In this document: piece after piece, positions 8,341 to 17,724 of the stretch | Numbering within the stretch: the first letter of the stretch is position 1 | Layout: the number at the start of each line of letters is the position of its first letter | Origin: SIG603 sp964369415 | Lineage (GTDB): Bacteria > Bacillota > Clostridia > Oscillospirales > Acutalibacteraceae | Direction of reading: 5' to 3' | Length of the DNA: 62,850 bases | Assembly: GCA_964369415.1 (NCBI GenBank) | Contig: CAYJFP010000011.1 | Coordinates: 1-62,850, forward strand | Made by a program: the position numbers and the translations under genes | Notes under the pieces: generated by a model | Databases searched by the model: none | What the model saw: the letters and a program-made list of their open reading frames with translations, nothing else | Told to the model about the DNA's origin: nothing

Positions 8341-11094
8341 TTAATTTGTTATTTTAATACTTACTTTTTCCTCTTGGTTTTCTAAAAATTCAATTATAAC
8401 TCCATTTTCAAGTTCGCTCGAATCTAGATAAGCCACGGTGTTCCCGTTATCATTTTCGAGTTCTAGAGTTCTTTGGTTTGTTCTGATTATCATTTCCTTG
8501 TCGCTAAAAACTCTAACTTCGGTTTCGCCTTCGCTAAGACTTGGAACTAAAATTCCAATTTTATCTCCCGCCACTGGTGTGTCATTTTCAATATCAAAAG
8601 TGGTTTCTGAAGCGATTAGCGAGTCGTACAAGCCGTCGGAATCACTGTCGAAATTATAGTTTGAGTTATAAAGCTCTCGTCCAAAAATTTCTGTAAGCTC
8701 ACTAGAGTTTTCAAAGTTTTCGGCAGCTAGGATATTTCTAATTATAACTTGATTAACGCCGTCAAGTTCGATTATATCTACGGCGGTTTGATTTGTTTCT
8801 TGTAGCTTTGTAATCATAGACTTAACATTTTCTGCATGGGTTTTTAATTGATCAACTCCAACGGACTGAGAAACACTAGTTACAGCAGAGTTTATATAAG
8901 AGTTTATGGCGTTATTCCAATTCGCCTGATCATAAAGGCTGTAGTCGATATATCGGTTAAACATCTCGAAAGATTTTTCATTATCGCCAACAGTGATATA
9001 GTATTCTGTAAGATAAAGGCTTATAGAATTAGATTTTGCGTTTTCAAGAGAGACTAGATAGTCTTTTGCAGTGTTTTGAACCTCTTCATCGTCCATGAAC
9101 TGAACACTTGCCATTACATAGGAGAGCATTAAATCGTTCTTTTCATACACATCAATGCCGACGCTGTTTTTTAAAGTATCAAGTGTCAGATTGCTTGACC
9201 TTAAACTAAGATTTGCTGAAATATTGCCGATTAAAAGAATGGAGAAAACAAATGTAACACCGATTATAGCAAATAAAGGATATTTTTTAACGGATTCTTT
9301 TACCTTGATTTCACTGTCGCAGTTTGCACTTATTAAGGCAAATATTACAAAGGCAAGGCAGATGAATTCAGGGAAAGACATTGAGAAATCAACCGAACAG
9401 TGGAAGATTATCATCAAGAGTGCACCAAATAAAAACGGAGCTTCTTTCTTTTTGCTTCTACATTTAAATAGTGGAATTAAAAGACTTATAATTAGGCTTA
9501 CATATAAAATAAATCCAATTATACCTGTATCTACCAGTGCTTGTAGAAAGTGATTGTGCGCATATTTTGTTTCGTAGTTATATTCCTGAACGCTCTGAAT
9601 AGCATTTTCAAATCCGCCTAAACCATGGCCAATAATAGGGCTTTGCATGAACAGTTTAATGCTGTCTTCGACATACTGCATACGAGTTGTAAAACTGTAG
9701 TTTGTCGGCAAGCCTTGTAGTCTAGAACTGATATTTTCGGGAAGTAAAACGTAGGAAGTCGGCACATCGGTCTTAGAAGTTTCGTTTTCAAGTGAAATAC
9801 GGTCTAAACTAATCATGCTTTCCATGCGGTTGATAATCAAAATTCTAGTTTCCACAGTGCCTTCAGGGATAGAAACGGTAAGACTTCCGCTAGTTTCATT
9901 GCTTATTTCTCCGACAAAAACAGTGCTTTGCATTTCTGAAAGTAAGATTTGTCTCTCGTCTCTAGTATAAATTTCTATATAAGCACTTTGACTGTCGTCT
10001 TCAAACTCGAAATTAATGGAATAAGTTCCACTTTGAGGATATATTATTCTAGTGATATGCTGATTTTGTGCAATGCTTAATGAACTTGTAATGCTAAAGG
10101 CAACAAGTGCAAATATTACAGCAAGGCCTATTAAGACAAAAATTCCAATAAAGGTAGCTTTTTGATGTTTGTTTAGAAAATTAGAAATGATTTTGCCAAC
10201 AAATTTATCGGCAAAAATGAAAAGCACACAGGTGACTGCTAAAATTAGCACTGGGATTATATTTTTTTGATTGATAATTGGAGTGACTATGAATAATGCT
10301 AAAAATGTTATTAAAAGAACTTCGGCAACGCATACAAGAGCCTTTATTCTGTTTTCGCCTTTTGAGAAAAACACAAATCCCAAAGTGGCAAGCGCCATGG
10401 AGAAGGTTCCGAACATGCTAAAGCCTAACATAAATGCCAATGCCATTATCATTAAAAAACAACCTTGGATATGTTTTTTAATCTTATTTTCTTCATTGAA
10501 ATATAGGTACAAAGAGCAAAAAATGCTAACGCCTAAAAAGCTAGCAAGAACGTTTGGATTGCCAAAAAATCCTGAGATTCTGATTCCGTCAAAAGAAGAG
10601 GTAAAGCTTACATCCTGACCATAAAAAATCGATTCGATAACGGAGTTTACTATATTAAGCCCAGTTCCTTCGATGGATAAAAAAGCAATAATTGCCGAGA
10701 AAGAAGTTATGGTCCACAAAATTATGCTAAGCATTTTTTCCTTGTTTTTAGCAAACAAAACAAAGAGAAAGACACCAAATGCAAACAAGACTTTAACATA
10801 TTCATTTATGGCAAACTTGCCTGAATTTGCATATAGGGTAGAAATGCCTTGAAACATTACATAGGCACTTACAGCAAAGACGGAGGGCTTAAAATACTCT
10901 GTGCCTTTTCTATTAATAAATGCAAATAGCAAGCCAGAAAGAATGACTATCACACTTAGCACTTTAGACACAACTATGTCACCCGCAACATGAGAGGCAC
11001 TGTGAAACACTAAAAAAATAGACAATAGTCCTATTAATCCAATAGTCCAAAGACTGATTTTGTTATCGGTTTTAATTTTTTGATTTCTTTTCAA
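8341..11094 (-). CDS. O-antigen ligase-like (Wzy_C) membrane protein with large extracytoplasmic domains
   Basis: A 917-residue polytopic protein. About ten to twelve hydrophobic helices occupy residues 15-330 and 530-640. The diagnostic Wzy_C region lies near residues 505-530 (HNHFLQALVDTGIIGF). These proteins polymerise or ligate glycans on lipid carriers at the outer membrane face of the inner membrane. Two features are unusual. A roughly 130-residue beta-rich insert (about 340-470) lies inside the helix bundle. A soluble C-terminal part follows, with TPR-like helices and a Ca-binding-like DSDSDGLYDSLI near residue 815. Start TTG 11094 follows CGGAGGATTTAG. It is first in the operon behind a strong promoter. 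The glycan substrate is unknown. Confidence 0.85.
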   Translation of the reverse strand: MKRNQKIKTDNKISLWTIGLIGLLSIFLVFHSASHVAGDIVVSKVLSVIVILSGLLFAFINRKGTEYFKPSVFAVSAYVMFQGISTLYANSGKFAINEYVKVLFAFGVFLFVLFAKNKEKMLSIILWTITSFSAIIAFLSIEGTGLNIVNSVIESIFYGQDVSFTSSFDGIRISGFFGNPNVLASFLGVSIFCSLYLYFNEENKIKKHIQGCFLMIMALAFMLGFSMFGTFSMALATLGFVFFSKGENRIKALVCVAEVLLITFLALFIVTPIINQKNIIPVLILAVTCVLFIFADKFVGKIISNFLNKHQKATFIGIFVLIGLAVIFALVAFSITSSLSIAQNQHITRIIYPQSGTYSINFEFEDDSQSAYIEIYTRDERQILLSEMQSTVFVGEISNETSGSLTVSIPEGTVETRILIINRMESMISLDRISLENETSKTDVPTSYVLLPENISSRLQGLPTNYSFTTRMQYVEDSIKLFMQSPIIGHGLGGFENAIQSVQEYNYETKYAHNHFLQALVDTGIIGFILYVSLIISLLIPLFKCRSKKKEAPFLFGALLMIIFHCSVDFSMSFPEFICLAFVIFALISANCDSEIKVKESVKKYPLFAIIGVTFVFSILLIGNISANLSLRSSNLTLDTLKNSVGIDVYEKNDLMLSYVMASVQFMDDEEVQNTAKDYLVSLENAKSNSISLYLTEYYITVGDNEKSFEMFNRYIDYSLYDQANWNNAINSYINSAVTSVSQSVGVDQLKTHAENVKSMITKLQETNQTAVDIIELDGVNQVIIRNILAAENFENSSELTEIFGRELYNSNYNFDSDSDGLYDSLIASETTFDIENDTPVAGDKIGILVPSLSEGETEVRVFSDKEMIIRTNQRTLELENDNGNTVAYLDSSELENGVIIEFLENQEEKVSIKITN

Positions 11095-11165
11095 ACTAAA
11101 TCCTCCGAAATTTTATTTATTATATTCTAATATAACACTAATTTTGGTATTTTTTTCTTATATTA

Positions 11166-11193
11166 ATTATATCATAAAGAAAAAAAGTGTCAA
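11166..11193 (-). promoter_or_regulatory. Sigma-A-like promoter of the minus-strand operon
   Basis: On the minus strand, TTGACA (11193-11188), a 16-nt spacer and TATAAT (11171-11166), both perfect hexamers, lie about 70 nt upstream of the O-antigen-ligase-like start. It would drive ligase, aldo/keto reductase, murD, rnr, bofA and nagA as far as the terminator at 2290-2326. Confidence 0.8.
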
Positions 11194-11237
11194 TCGAAAC
11201 TTAATTTACAAAAAATGTAAAAAAATTAATAACTATA

Positions 11238-11266
11238 TTGTAATTTTAAGCGGAATCTTATATAAT
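11238..11266 (+). promoter_or_regulatory. Promoter of the TIM-barrel/acyl-CoA synthetase gene
   Basis: TTGTAA (11238-11243), a 17-nt spacer and TATAAT (11261-11266) lie about 67 nt upstream of the start at 11333. It is divergent from the promoter at 11166-11193, with no gene between. Confidence 0.7.
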
Positions 11267-11332
11267 TAAATAATTATTATACATTTATATTTTTTAATAT
11301 TAATTTAAAAATAATTATTAAGGAGTCATTTT

Positions 11333-13855
11333 ATGAAATTAGCTTTTTCTACTTTAGGGTGTCCAGAGTTTTCATGGGGGGATATTTATTCTTCTGCTAA
11401 AGATTTAGGCTTTAACGGAATAGAGGTTAGATTTTTATCGTCGGAATACAGCTCTTCATTTACAAAAGAAGATGTTTTGAAAACAAGAAAAACACTTAAG
11501 AGCTTAAATATCGAAATTCCGTGTATATCCTCTGATTGTTGTCTAATGGATAAAGAAAATTTTGAAGAGACAAAAAAAGAGATATTTGAATACATCGATA
11601 CAGCAGATGAGTTAAAAGTGCCGTATGTTCGTGTTTTAGGAGATACAAGCATCTATATAGATGAGCATCAAATTGATGACCAGCATGTTATAGACTGCCT
11701 TAAAGAGCTTTCTGTGTATGCTGAAAAGAAAAACGTCACCTTGCTTGTCGAGTCAAACGGTGTTTACTCTGATTCATCAAGACTAAGAAAAGTTTTGGAT
11801 GAAGTTGCAAGTGATCATATAGCAGCTTTATGGGATATGCATCATACATACAGAATGATGGGAGAGTCACCTGAGACAACCATCCAAAATTTAAGTGCGT
11901 ACATAAAGTATACACACATAAAAGATTCTGTAATGACAGAAAAAGGCCTTGAGTACAGAATGATGGGCGAAGGCGATTTGCCGATTAAAGAAATGATTAG
12001 CTCACTTAAATCAATAAACTATATAGGATATATAACTCTTGAATGGGTGAAAATGTGGTCAGGCGAGCTTGAAACCGCTGGAATTGCATTTCCACATTTC
12101 ATTAACTACATGGGCAAATATGTAAAATCGTCTAAACCTATGGAAAAACTTTTTGACAATCAGGACGGTACTGGACAGTATGTTTGGGAAAAAGACAGCC
12201 TACTCGACCTTACATTCTCACAAACTCTTGATAAAATGGTAGAGTGCTTCCCGAATCATCCTGCCTTTAGGTTTCAAACACATGATTATACAAGAACATA
12301 CTCAGAGTTTAGAGACGATGTTGATAAGTTTGCAGCTTCATTAATGGCTCTTGGCGTTAAAAAAGGCGATAAAGTTGCGATTTGGACGACGAATGTTCCG
12401 CAGTGGTTCATCACTTTCTGGTCGACAGTTAAAATCGGTGCGATTTTGGTTACTGTTAACACGGCATATAAAATTCACGAGGCTGAATATCTATTAAGAC
12501 AGTCCGATACACATACGCTTGTAATGATGGACGGATACAGAGATTCTGATTATGTTGGAATTATCAAAACTATTTGTCCAGAGCTTGAAAATAGCGACAA
12601 AAACAAGCCGTTACACATTAAAAAATTACCATTTTTAAGACATGTTATCACGGTAGAATCTAAAATAAACGGATGCTTGCACTGGGATGAAGCTATGGAG
12701 CTTTCAGAGCAAACACCGCTTGAAATGGTCTACATGAGAGCAGCTATGGTAGACACACACGACGTTTGTAACATGCAGTATACTTCGGGAACTACAGGTT
12801 TTCCAAAAGGCGTTATGCTCACTCATTACAATGTAGTAAATAACGGAAAATGCATAGGCGACTGCATGGATTTATCCACGGCTGATAGAATGATGATTCA
12901 TGTGCCGATGTTCCACTGTTTCGGAATGGTTCTTGCCATGACTGCAAGCATGACGCATGGAGTTACAATGTCGCCGCTTCCAGCATTCTCTCCAAAACAA
13001 TCGCTTGACTGCATAAATAAAGAAAAAATCACCTGCTTCCATGGCGTTCCGACTATGTTTATCGCCATGCTTGAGCACGAAGATTTTGTAAATACTGATT
13101 TTTCACACATGAGAACTGGTATTATGGCGGGTAGCCCTTGCCCTGTTAAGGTTATGCAAGACGTTGTCGATAAAATGAACATGAATCAAATTACCATTGT
13201 TTACGGGCAAACCGAGGCTTCACCTGGTTGTACTCAAAGCCGCATTAACGATTCACTTGAAGTTAGAGTTAACACTGTTGGAAGTGCACTTCCAGGAATT
13301 GAGTGTAAAGTTGTAGACCCTGAAACAGGCGAAGACTTACCTGATAATGTAGACGGTGAATTTGTCGCAAGAGGCTATAATATCATGAAAGGCTACTACA
13401 AAATGCCGACTGCTACAGCTACGGCGATTGACGAAGACGGTTGGCTTCATACTGGAGACCTTGCAAGAAGACTTCCTGACGGAAACTATAAAATCACGGG
13501 AAGAATCAAGGATATGATTATAAGAGGCGGCGAAAATATTTATCCTAAGGAAATCGAAGACTTTATCTATACACATGAAAAGGTAAAAGACGTGCAAGTT
13601 ATTGGAGTTCCAGATAAGCAATACGGTGAAGAAATAATGGCGTGTGTAATTCTTAAAGAGGGAGAAAGTTTAAGCGAAGAAGAGCTTAAAACCTATGTAA
13701 GAGACCACATGGCAAAGCACAAAACACCAAAATATGTAGACTTTGTAACAGAGTTTCCGATGAATGCCGCAGGAAAAATCTTGAAATATAAAATGCGTGA
13801 AGATGCAGTTGAAAAATTTGATTTGAAAGATGCTAAAAATACTGTAACAGCTTAA
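11333..13855 (+). CDS. Fusion: sugar-phosphate isomerase-like TIM barrel + acyl-CoA synthetase
   Basis: An 840-residue two-part enzyme. Residues 1-265 match xylose-isomerase-like TIM barrels (start MKLAFSTLGCPEFSWGD; later LWDMHHTYR, YTHIKDS, YITLEW). Residues 270-835 are an adenylate-forming acyl-CoA synthetase with the ATP loop YTSGTTGFPKG (about 482), GQTEASPG, the hinge GWLHTGDL (about 702), KDMIIRGGENIYPKEIE and the catalytic C-terminal Lys in NAAGKILK (about 811). The second part would activate a carboxylic acid with ATP and CoA. The first part would isomerise or epimerise a sugar-like compound. No stop, frameshift or internal ribosome site separates them, so it reads as a genuine fusion. 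It is monocistronic. Substrates are unknown. Confidence 0.88.
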   Translation: MKLAFSTLGCPEFSWGDIYSSAKDLGFNGIEVRFLSSEYSSSFTKEDVLKTRKTLKSLNIEIPCISSDCCLMDKENFEETKKEIFEYIDTADELKVPYVRVLGDTSIYIDEHQIDDQHVIDCLKELSVYAEKKNVTLLVESNGVYSDSSRLRKVLDEVASDHIAALWDMHHTYRMMGESPETTIQNLSAYIKYTHIKDSVMTEKGLEYRMMGEGDLPIKEMISSLKSINYIGYITLEWVKMWSGELETAGIAFPHFINYMGKYVKSSKPMEKLFDNQDGTGQYVWEKDSLLDLTFSQTLDKMVECFPNHPAFRFQTHDYTRTYSEFRDDVDKFAASLMALGVKKGDKVAIWTTNVPQWFITFWSTVKIGAILVTVNTAYKIHEAEYLLRQSDTHTLVMMDGYRDSDYVGIIKTICPELENSDKNKPLHIKKLPFLRHVITVESKINGCLHWDEAMELSEQTPLEMVYMRAAMVDTHDVCNMQYTSGTTGFPKGVMLTHYNVVNNGKCIGDCMDLSTADRMMIHVPMFHCFGMVLAMTASMTHGVTMSPLPAFSPKQSLDCINKEKITCFHGVPTMFIAMLEHEDFVNTDFSHMRTGIMAGSPCPVKVMQDVVDKMNMNQITIVYGQTEASPGCTQSRINDSLEVRVNTVGSALPGIECKVVDPETGEDLPDNVDGEFVARGYNIMKGYYKMPTATATAIDEDGWLHTGDLARRLPDGNYKITGRIKDMIIRGGENIYPKEIEDFIYTHEKVKDVQVIGVPDKQYGEEIMACVILKEGESLSEEELKTYVRDHMAKHKTPKYVDFVTEFPMNAAGKILKYKMREDAVEKFDLKDAKNTVTA

Positions 13856-13872
13856 AATATTTATATGAATTG

Positions 13873-13915
13873 AAAGAAGAGTTATTATTAAAAAATAGTA
13901 ACTCTTCTTTTTTAT
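13873..13915 (+). terminator. Intrinsic terminator of the fusion gene
   Basis: The stem AAAGAAGAGTTA pairs with TAACTCTTCTTT, with a loop of about 14 nt and a following T-run, immediately after the stop at 13855. Confidence 0.85.
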
Positions 13916-13969
13916 TTGTGTCAAATTGTTCAATTTTGATGTGTATTTATCTCTAATACGCAAATTTTA

Positions 13970-13998
13970 TTTACTTTTAATTTATTTTTAGCTAAAAT
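13970..13998 (+). promoter_or_regulatory. Putative promoter of the DM13 lipoprotein gene
   Basis: TTTACT (13970-13975), 17 nt, TAAAAT (13993-13998). The start codon is 36 nt further on, behind GGAGGTAAT. Confidence 0.5.
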
Positions 13999-14033
13999 AT
14001 TGTAAATTAAAAATTGAATGGAGGTAATTTGAA

Positions 14034-14534
14034 ATGAAAATTTTGATTTCGGTTTTATTAATAGGAATTGTTTTAACTGCGTGTTCTTCAGTAAGTGATA
14101 CATCTTCAGTGACTTCAAAATCTTCACAAGTAGAAGAATCGATGGAACAGGGCTCAGTAGAATCTGAAGAAATAAAAGAAGAAGATTCTCAAACGAGCAT
14201 GGAGGAAGAAAGTGTCAGTATAGTAAAAAGTGGAACAATTACAAATGGTGAATATGATGTAGCGGCAGTAGTTAATCTATATAGCGACAACAGGCTTGAA
14301 TTGATAGCTTTGAACTATAATGGTGGTGCACCAGATGTATATATTGCCATAGGTACGATTGAAAATGGTAGCTTTCAAAAATCTGCTATTTTAAGCGGTA
14401 AAATAACGGAAAAAATTGAGAATGGCTCATTTGAATTTATGATTGAAGATGGCGTGGATTTTAATGCAGTTTCAGTTTATTGCGATGCCTATTCAGAAGA
14501 TTTTGGCTCTACTGTTTTGGAAGAGGTAGAATGA
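14034..14534 (+). CDS. DM13-domain lipoprotein
   Basis: A 166-residue lipoprotein. The signal peptide ends in a lipobox LTAC with Cys17, followed by a Ser/Glu-rich linker (about 18-60). The globular part (about 65-165) resembles the DM13 domain: GTITNGEYDV start, NGGAPDVYI centre, then VDFNAVSVYCDAYSEDFGST with the conserved Cys and the terminal FGSxxL signature. DM13 has been proposed to act in redox or electron transfer at cell surfaces, but this is not well established. It is anchored at the outer face of the membrane, has its own promoter, and its neighbours give no functional hint. Confidence 0.8.
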   Translation: MKILISVLLIGIVLTACSSVSDTSSVTSKSSQVEESMEQGSVESEEIKEEDSQTSMEEESVSIVKSGTITNGEYDVAAVVNLYSDNRLELIALNYNGGAPDVYIAIGTIENGSFQKSAILSGKITEKIENGSFEFMIEDGVDFNAVSVYCDAYSEDFGSTVLEEVE

Positions 14535-14553
14535 CAAGTAAATTTTGAATAAG

Positions 14554-14586
14554 AAAAAGTGGTGTGAATTTTCACACCACTTTTTA
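14554..14586. terminator. Bidirectional terminator between DM13 gene and glnN
   Basis: The perfect stem AAAAAGTGGTGTGAA/TTCACACCACTTTTT is flanked by A-run and T-run on opposite sides. It serves both convergent genes. Confidence 0.9.
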
Positions 14587-14601
14587 ACTATATTTGGTTA
14601 A

Positions 14602-16695
14602 TTAGTTTACGCTATAAAGCAGCTCTGCATAAGTTGGAAGTTTCCAGTACTTTTTAGGAATTACCGTTTCTAGTGCATCGGCTGTGCTTCGTAGATTTGT
14701 CATGCAGCTTATAACATTGTCTCTATAGAATTTAGCAAGAGGAATTGTCTCACTTAATTCATTTGTTTTTGCCGTAGCGTCTTCAAGCTCTGATAATTCT
14801 TTTAGAAGTGAAGCGGATAGGCTAGAGATTTCTGACAAGAGATAATCCTCCATGTCGCACTTAAAGCCTATTCCTAAACTCTTCTTACCTGTATATAGAC
14901 TTACAAGCTCGTTTTGATAGGCTACAGAAGCCGGGATAACGTCTTTTTTGATAAGATCAAGCATGGTCAAGGCTTCAATTTTGATTGTCTTGCAGTAAGC
15001 CTCCATCAAAATTTCATATCTTGAATGAATTTCATTTTCAGTAAATACACCATGAGTGGTGAAGACGTCAATGCTCTTTTTTGAAATAAATTCAGGAAGT
15101 GCATCCACCGTGGTTTTAAGATTAGAAAGACCTCTTTTTTCAGCCTCAAGTCTCCATTCCTCTGAATAACCATCACCGTTAAAAATAATCCTCTTGTGCT
15201 CTTTGATTGTTCTTTTTACAAGTTTTGTCATGGCTTTTGTAAAATTTTCTGCGGTTTCAAGCTCGTCGGCAAATTGGCATAAAACCTCTGAAACTATTGT
15301 GTTTAGTATAATGTTAGGGTTTGAAACAGAAGCGGTAGAGCCGAGCATACGAAACTCAAACCTGTTTCCCGTAAAGGCAAATGGCGAAGTTCTATTTCTG
15401 TCGGTTTTGTCCTTAGGAAAATCAGGAAGAACAGTTACACCGATTTCCATTTGATAATCATCTTTTTCGGTGTATTCATTGCCTGTTTCTAGTGCCTCTA
15501 AAATGGCTGTCAATTCATCTCCTAAAAAGATAGAAACGATAGATGGCGGTGCTTCGTTAGCGCCTAGCCTATGGTCGTTTCCAGCGCTTGCAACCGAGAC
15601 TCTAAGTAAATCTTGGTAGTCATCTACAGCTTTGATAACAGCACAAAGGAAGAGTAAAAATTGTGCATTTTCATATGGTGTATCTCCAGGATTGAGCAAA
15701 TTAGTGCCAGAATCAGTAGAGATTGACCAGTTGTTGTGCTTGCCGCTTCCGTTGACACCTGCAAAAGGCTTTTCGTGAAGCAAACATGCAAGACCGTGCT
15801 TACTTGCGATAGATTTCATGAGCTCCATCATGATTTGGTTTTGGTCGGTTGCTATATTTGTGGTAGAAAATATAGGTGCAAGTTCGTGTTGTGACGGAGC
15901 GACCTCGTTGTGTTTGGTCTTAGCCAAAACGCCAAGACGCCAAAGTTCGGTGTCAAGTTCTTTCATAAAGTTTGAAACTCTAAGCTTTAACGTTCCAAAA
16001 TAATGGTCGTCAAGTTCTTGACCTTTAGGAGGTTTTGCACCGATTAGGGTTCTTCCTGTAAAAACTAAGTCAGGGCGTTTCAAATACACATCTTTATCGA
16101 CAAGAAAATACTCTTGCTCGGCTCCAACAGTAGTTACTACTCTGTTTACAGAAGTATTTCCAAACAGTTTCAAAATTCTTTTTGCCTGATAATCAATAGC
16201 TTGCATAGCTTTTAGGAGAGGTGTTTTTTTGTCAAGGGCTTCACCTCCATAAGAGCAGAAAGCCGTAGGAATACAAAGTGTGTCGTCTTTAATAAACGCA
16301 TAAGACGTAGTGTCCCAAACGGTATAGCCTCTAGCTTCAAAAGTCGCCCTTAATCCGCCAGAAGGAAAAGAAGATGCATCTGGTTCACCTTTTACAAGCT
16401 CTTTTCCTGAAAATTCCATTATTATTTTTCCATCTTTAGTAGGTGAGATAAAGCTGTCGTGCTTTTCGGCAGTGATTCCAGTCATTGGTTGGAACCAGTG
16501 TGTATAGTGAGTAGCACCAAGTTCAACCGCCCAGTTTTTCATAGAGTTAGCAACGATGTTGGCTATGTCAAGCTGTAATTGCTCTCCTCTGTCCATGGTT
16601 CTTTTTACAGATTTATAAATGTTTTTGGGTAGTCTTTCTTGCATAACGGTGTCGTTAAAAACAAGGCTTCCAAATAGTGAAGGAATATCTTTCAT
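14602..16695 (-). CDS. glnN: Type III glutamine synthetase
   Basis: A 697-residue enzyme making glutamine from glutamate, ammonium and ATP. The length (about 700) and the GSIII-specific segments separate it from GlnA type I: FPSGGLRATFEARGYTVWD at the N-terminal third, AGAEQ-like VGAEQEYFLVD, KHNEVAPSQHE, and NGSGKHNNWS for the catalytic core. It is cytoplasmic and oligomeric. Start ATG 16695 follows AAAGGATG. It is transcribed alone from a TTGACA promoter and is divergent from dapF. No nitrogen-control site was recognised. Confidence 0.96.
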   Translation of the reverse strand: MKDIPSLFGSLVFNDTVMQERLPKNIYKSVKRTMDRGEQLQLDIANIVANSMKNWAVELGATHYTHWFQPMTGITAEKHDSFISPTKDGKIIMEFSGKELVKGEPDASSFPSGGLRATFEARGYTVWDTTSYAFIKDDTLCIPTAFCSYGGEALDKKTPLLKAMQAIDYQAKRILKLFGNTSVNRVVTTVGAEQEYFLVDKDVYLKRPDLVFTGRTLIGAKPPKGQELDDHYFGTLKLRVSNFMKELDTELWRLGVLAKTKHNEVAPSQHELAPIFSTTNIATDQNQIMMELMKSIASKHGLACLLHEKPFAGVNGSGKHNNWSISTDSGTNLLNPGDTPYENAQFLLFLCAVIKAVDDYQDLLRVSVASAGNDHRLGANEAPPSIVSIFLGDELTAILEALETGNEYTEKDDYQMEIGVTVLPDFPKDKTDRNRTSPFAFTGNRFEFRMLGSTASVSNPNIILNTIVSEVLCQFADELETAENFTKAMTKLVKRTIKEHKRIIFNGDGYSEEWRLEAEKRGLSNLKTTVDALPEFISKKSIDVFTTHGVFTENEIHSRYEILMEAYCKTIKIEALTMLDLIKKDVIPASVAYQNELVSLYTGKKSLGIGFKCDMEDYLLSEISSLSASLLKELSELEDATAKTNELSETIPLAKFYRDNVISCMTNLRSTADALETVIPKKYWKLPTYAELLYSVN

Positions 16696-16734
16696 ATATT
16701 AATCATCCTTTCGATTGCAGAACATATTTTTCTA

Positions 16735-16763
16735 ATTTTATCAAAGCTTGAAAAAATTGTCAA
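16735..16763 (-). promoter_or_regulatory. glnN promoter
   Basis: Minus strand: TTGACA (16763-16758), 17-nt spacer, TAAAAT (16740-16735), 40 nt upstream of the glnN ATG. Confidence 0.75.
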
Positions 16764-16791
16764 TGCATGTATTTATATGCGGTTAAAAATA

Positions 16792-16821
16792 TTGACAGTT
16801 ATTATTCTTTTATAGTATAAT
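16792..16821 (+). promoter_or_regulatory. dapF-dapL promoter
   Basis: Perfect hexamers TTGACA (16792-16797) and TATAAT (16816-16821) with an 18-nt spacer lie 49 nt upstream of dapF. It is divergent from the glnN promoter, with 28 bp between the two -35 boxes. Confidence 0.8.
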
Positions 16822-16870
16822 TGTCGATATTGGTTAGTAAATATTAACTTGAAAGATTAAGAGGTGTTTT

Positions 16871-17704
16871 ATGAGTCTTAAATTTACGAAAATGCATGGC
16901 TGTGGAAATGACTATGTATATATAAACTGTTTTGAAGAAGATGTGCCGAATAAAGAGGAAATGGCGATTAAACTTTCTAACAGAAATTTTGGAGTAGGTT
17001 CTGACGGAGTGATTTACATTTGTCCATCTGAAATCGCTGATGCGAAGATGAGAATGTTTAACCTTGACGGAAGTGAAGGCAAAATGTGTGGTAACGGAAT
17101 TAGATGCGTTGCTAAATATGTGTATGACTACGGAATTAATAAAAGTGAAACTCTAAGCATTGAGACTTTAAGCGGTGTGAAAAAGCTTGAGCTTCAGGTA
17201 GAAAATGGATTTACAAAAACTGTAAAAGTAGACATGGGAAAGGCGATACTCACTGCTAGTGAAATCCCTGTGAATATTGACGGCGAAAATGTGATAGACA
17301 AAGAAATTACAGTAAATAATAAAAAATATAACGCAACATGCGTTTCCATGGGCAATCCTCACTGCGTTATCTTTTGCGATAACATAAAAGACTTGAATCT
17401 TGAAGAGATAGGACCATTTTTTGAGAAATCTTCACTGTTTCCTGAAAGTGTGAACACTGAGTTTGTAGAAATAGTCGGCGAAAACAAACTTAAAATGAGA
17501 GTGTGGGAAAGAGGAAGCGGCGAGACTTTGGCATGTGGAACAGGCGCTTGCGCAGTTGCTACGGCGGCGACTCTTTGTGGACATGTAAAAAAAGGCGAAG
17601 ATGTGGAAGTAGAGCTTTTAGGCGGAACACTTATCATAAATTATACAGATGAAACAGTTTTTATGACAGGTCCTGCCGAAACAGTTTTCGATGGAATAAT
17701 GTAA
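16871..17704 (+). CDS. dapF: Diaminopimelate epimerase
   Basis: A 277-residue PLP-independent racemase that converts LL- to meso-diaminopimelate for lysine and peptidoglycan. The two catalytic cysteines are visible in MCGNGIRC (near residue 74) and in ACGTGACA (about 220). The N-terminal FTKMHGCGNDY signature is intact. Length is typical. It lies 20 nt upstream of dapL. The pair gives the last steps of the aminotransferase variant of the DAP pathway. Start ATG 16871 follows AAGAGGTG. Confidence 0.96.
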   Translation: MSLKFTKMHGCGNDYVYINCFEEDVPNKEEMAIKLSNRNFGVGSDGVIYICPSEIADAKMRMFNLDGSEGKMCGNGIRCVAKYVYDYGINKSETLSIETLSGVKKLELQVENGFTKTVKVDMGKAILTASEIPVNIDGENVIDKEITVNNKKYNATCVSMGNPHCVIFCDNIKDLNLEEIGPFFEKSSLFPESVNTEFVEIVGENKLKMRVWERGSGETLACGTGACAVATAATLCGHVKKGEDVEVELLGGTLIINYTDETVFMTGPAETVFDGIM

Positions 17705-17724
17705 AAAAGTAAAGGAGAATTAGT

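Noticed and set aside
12872..13963. Minus-strand ORFs inside the acyl-CoA synthetase region
   Set aside because: They overlap conserved synthetase motifs on the other strand and show no protein-like pattern.
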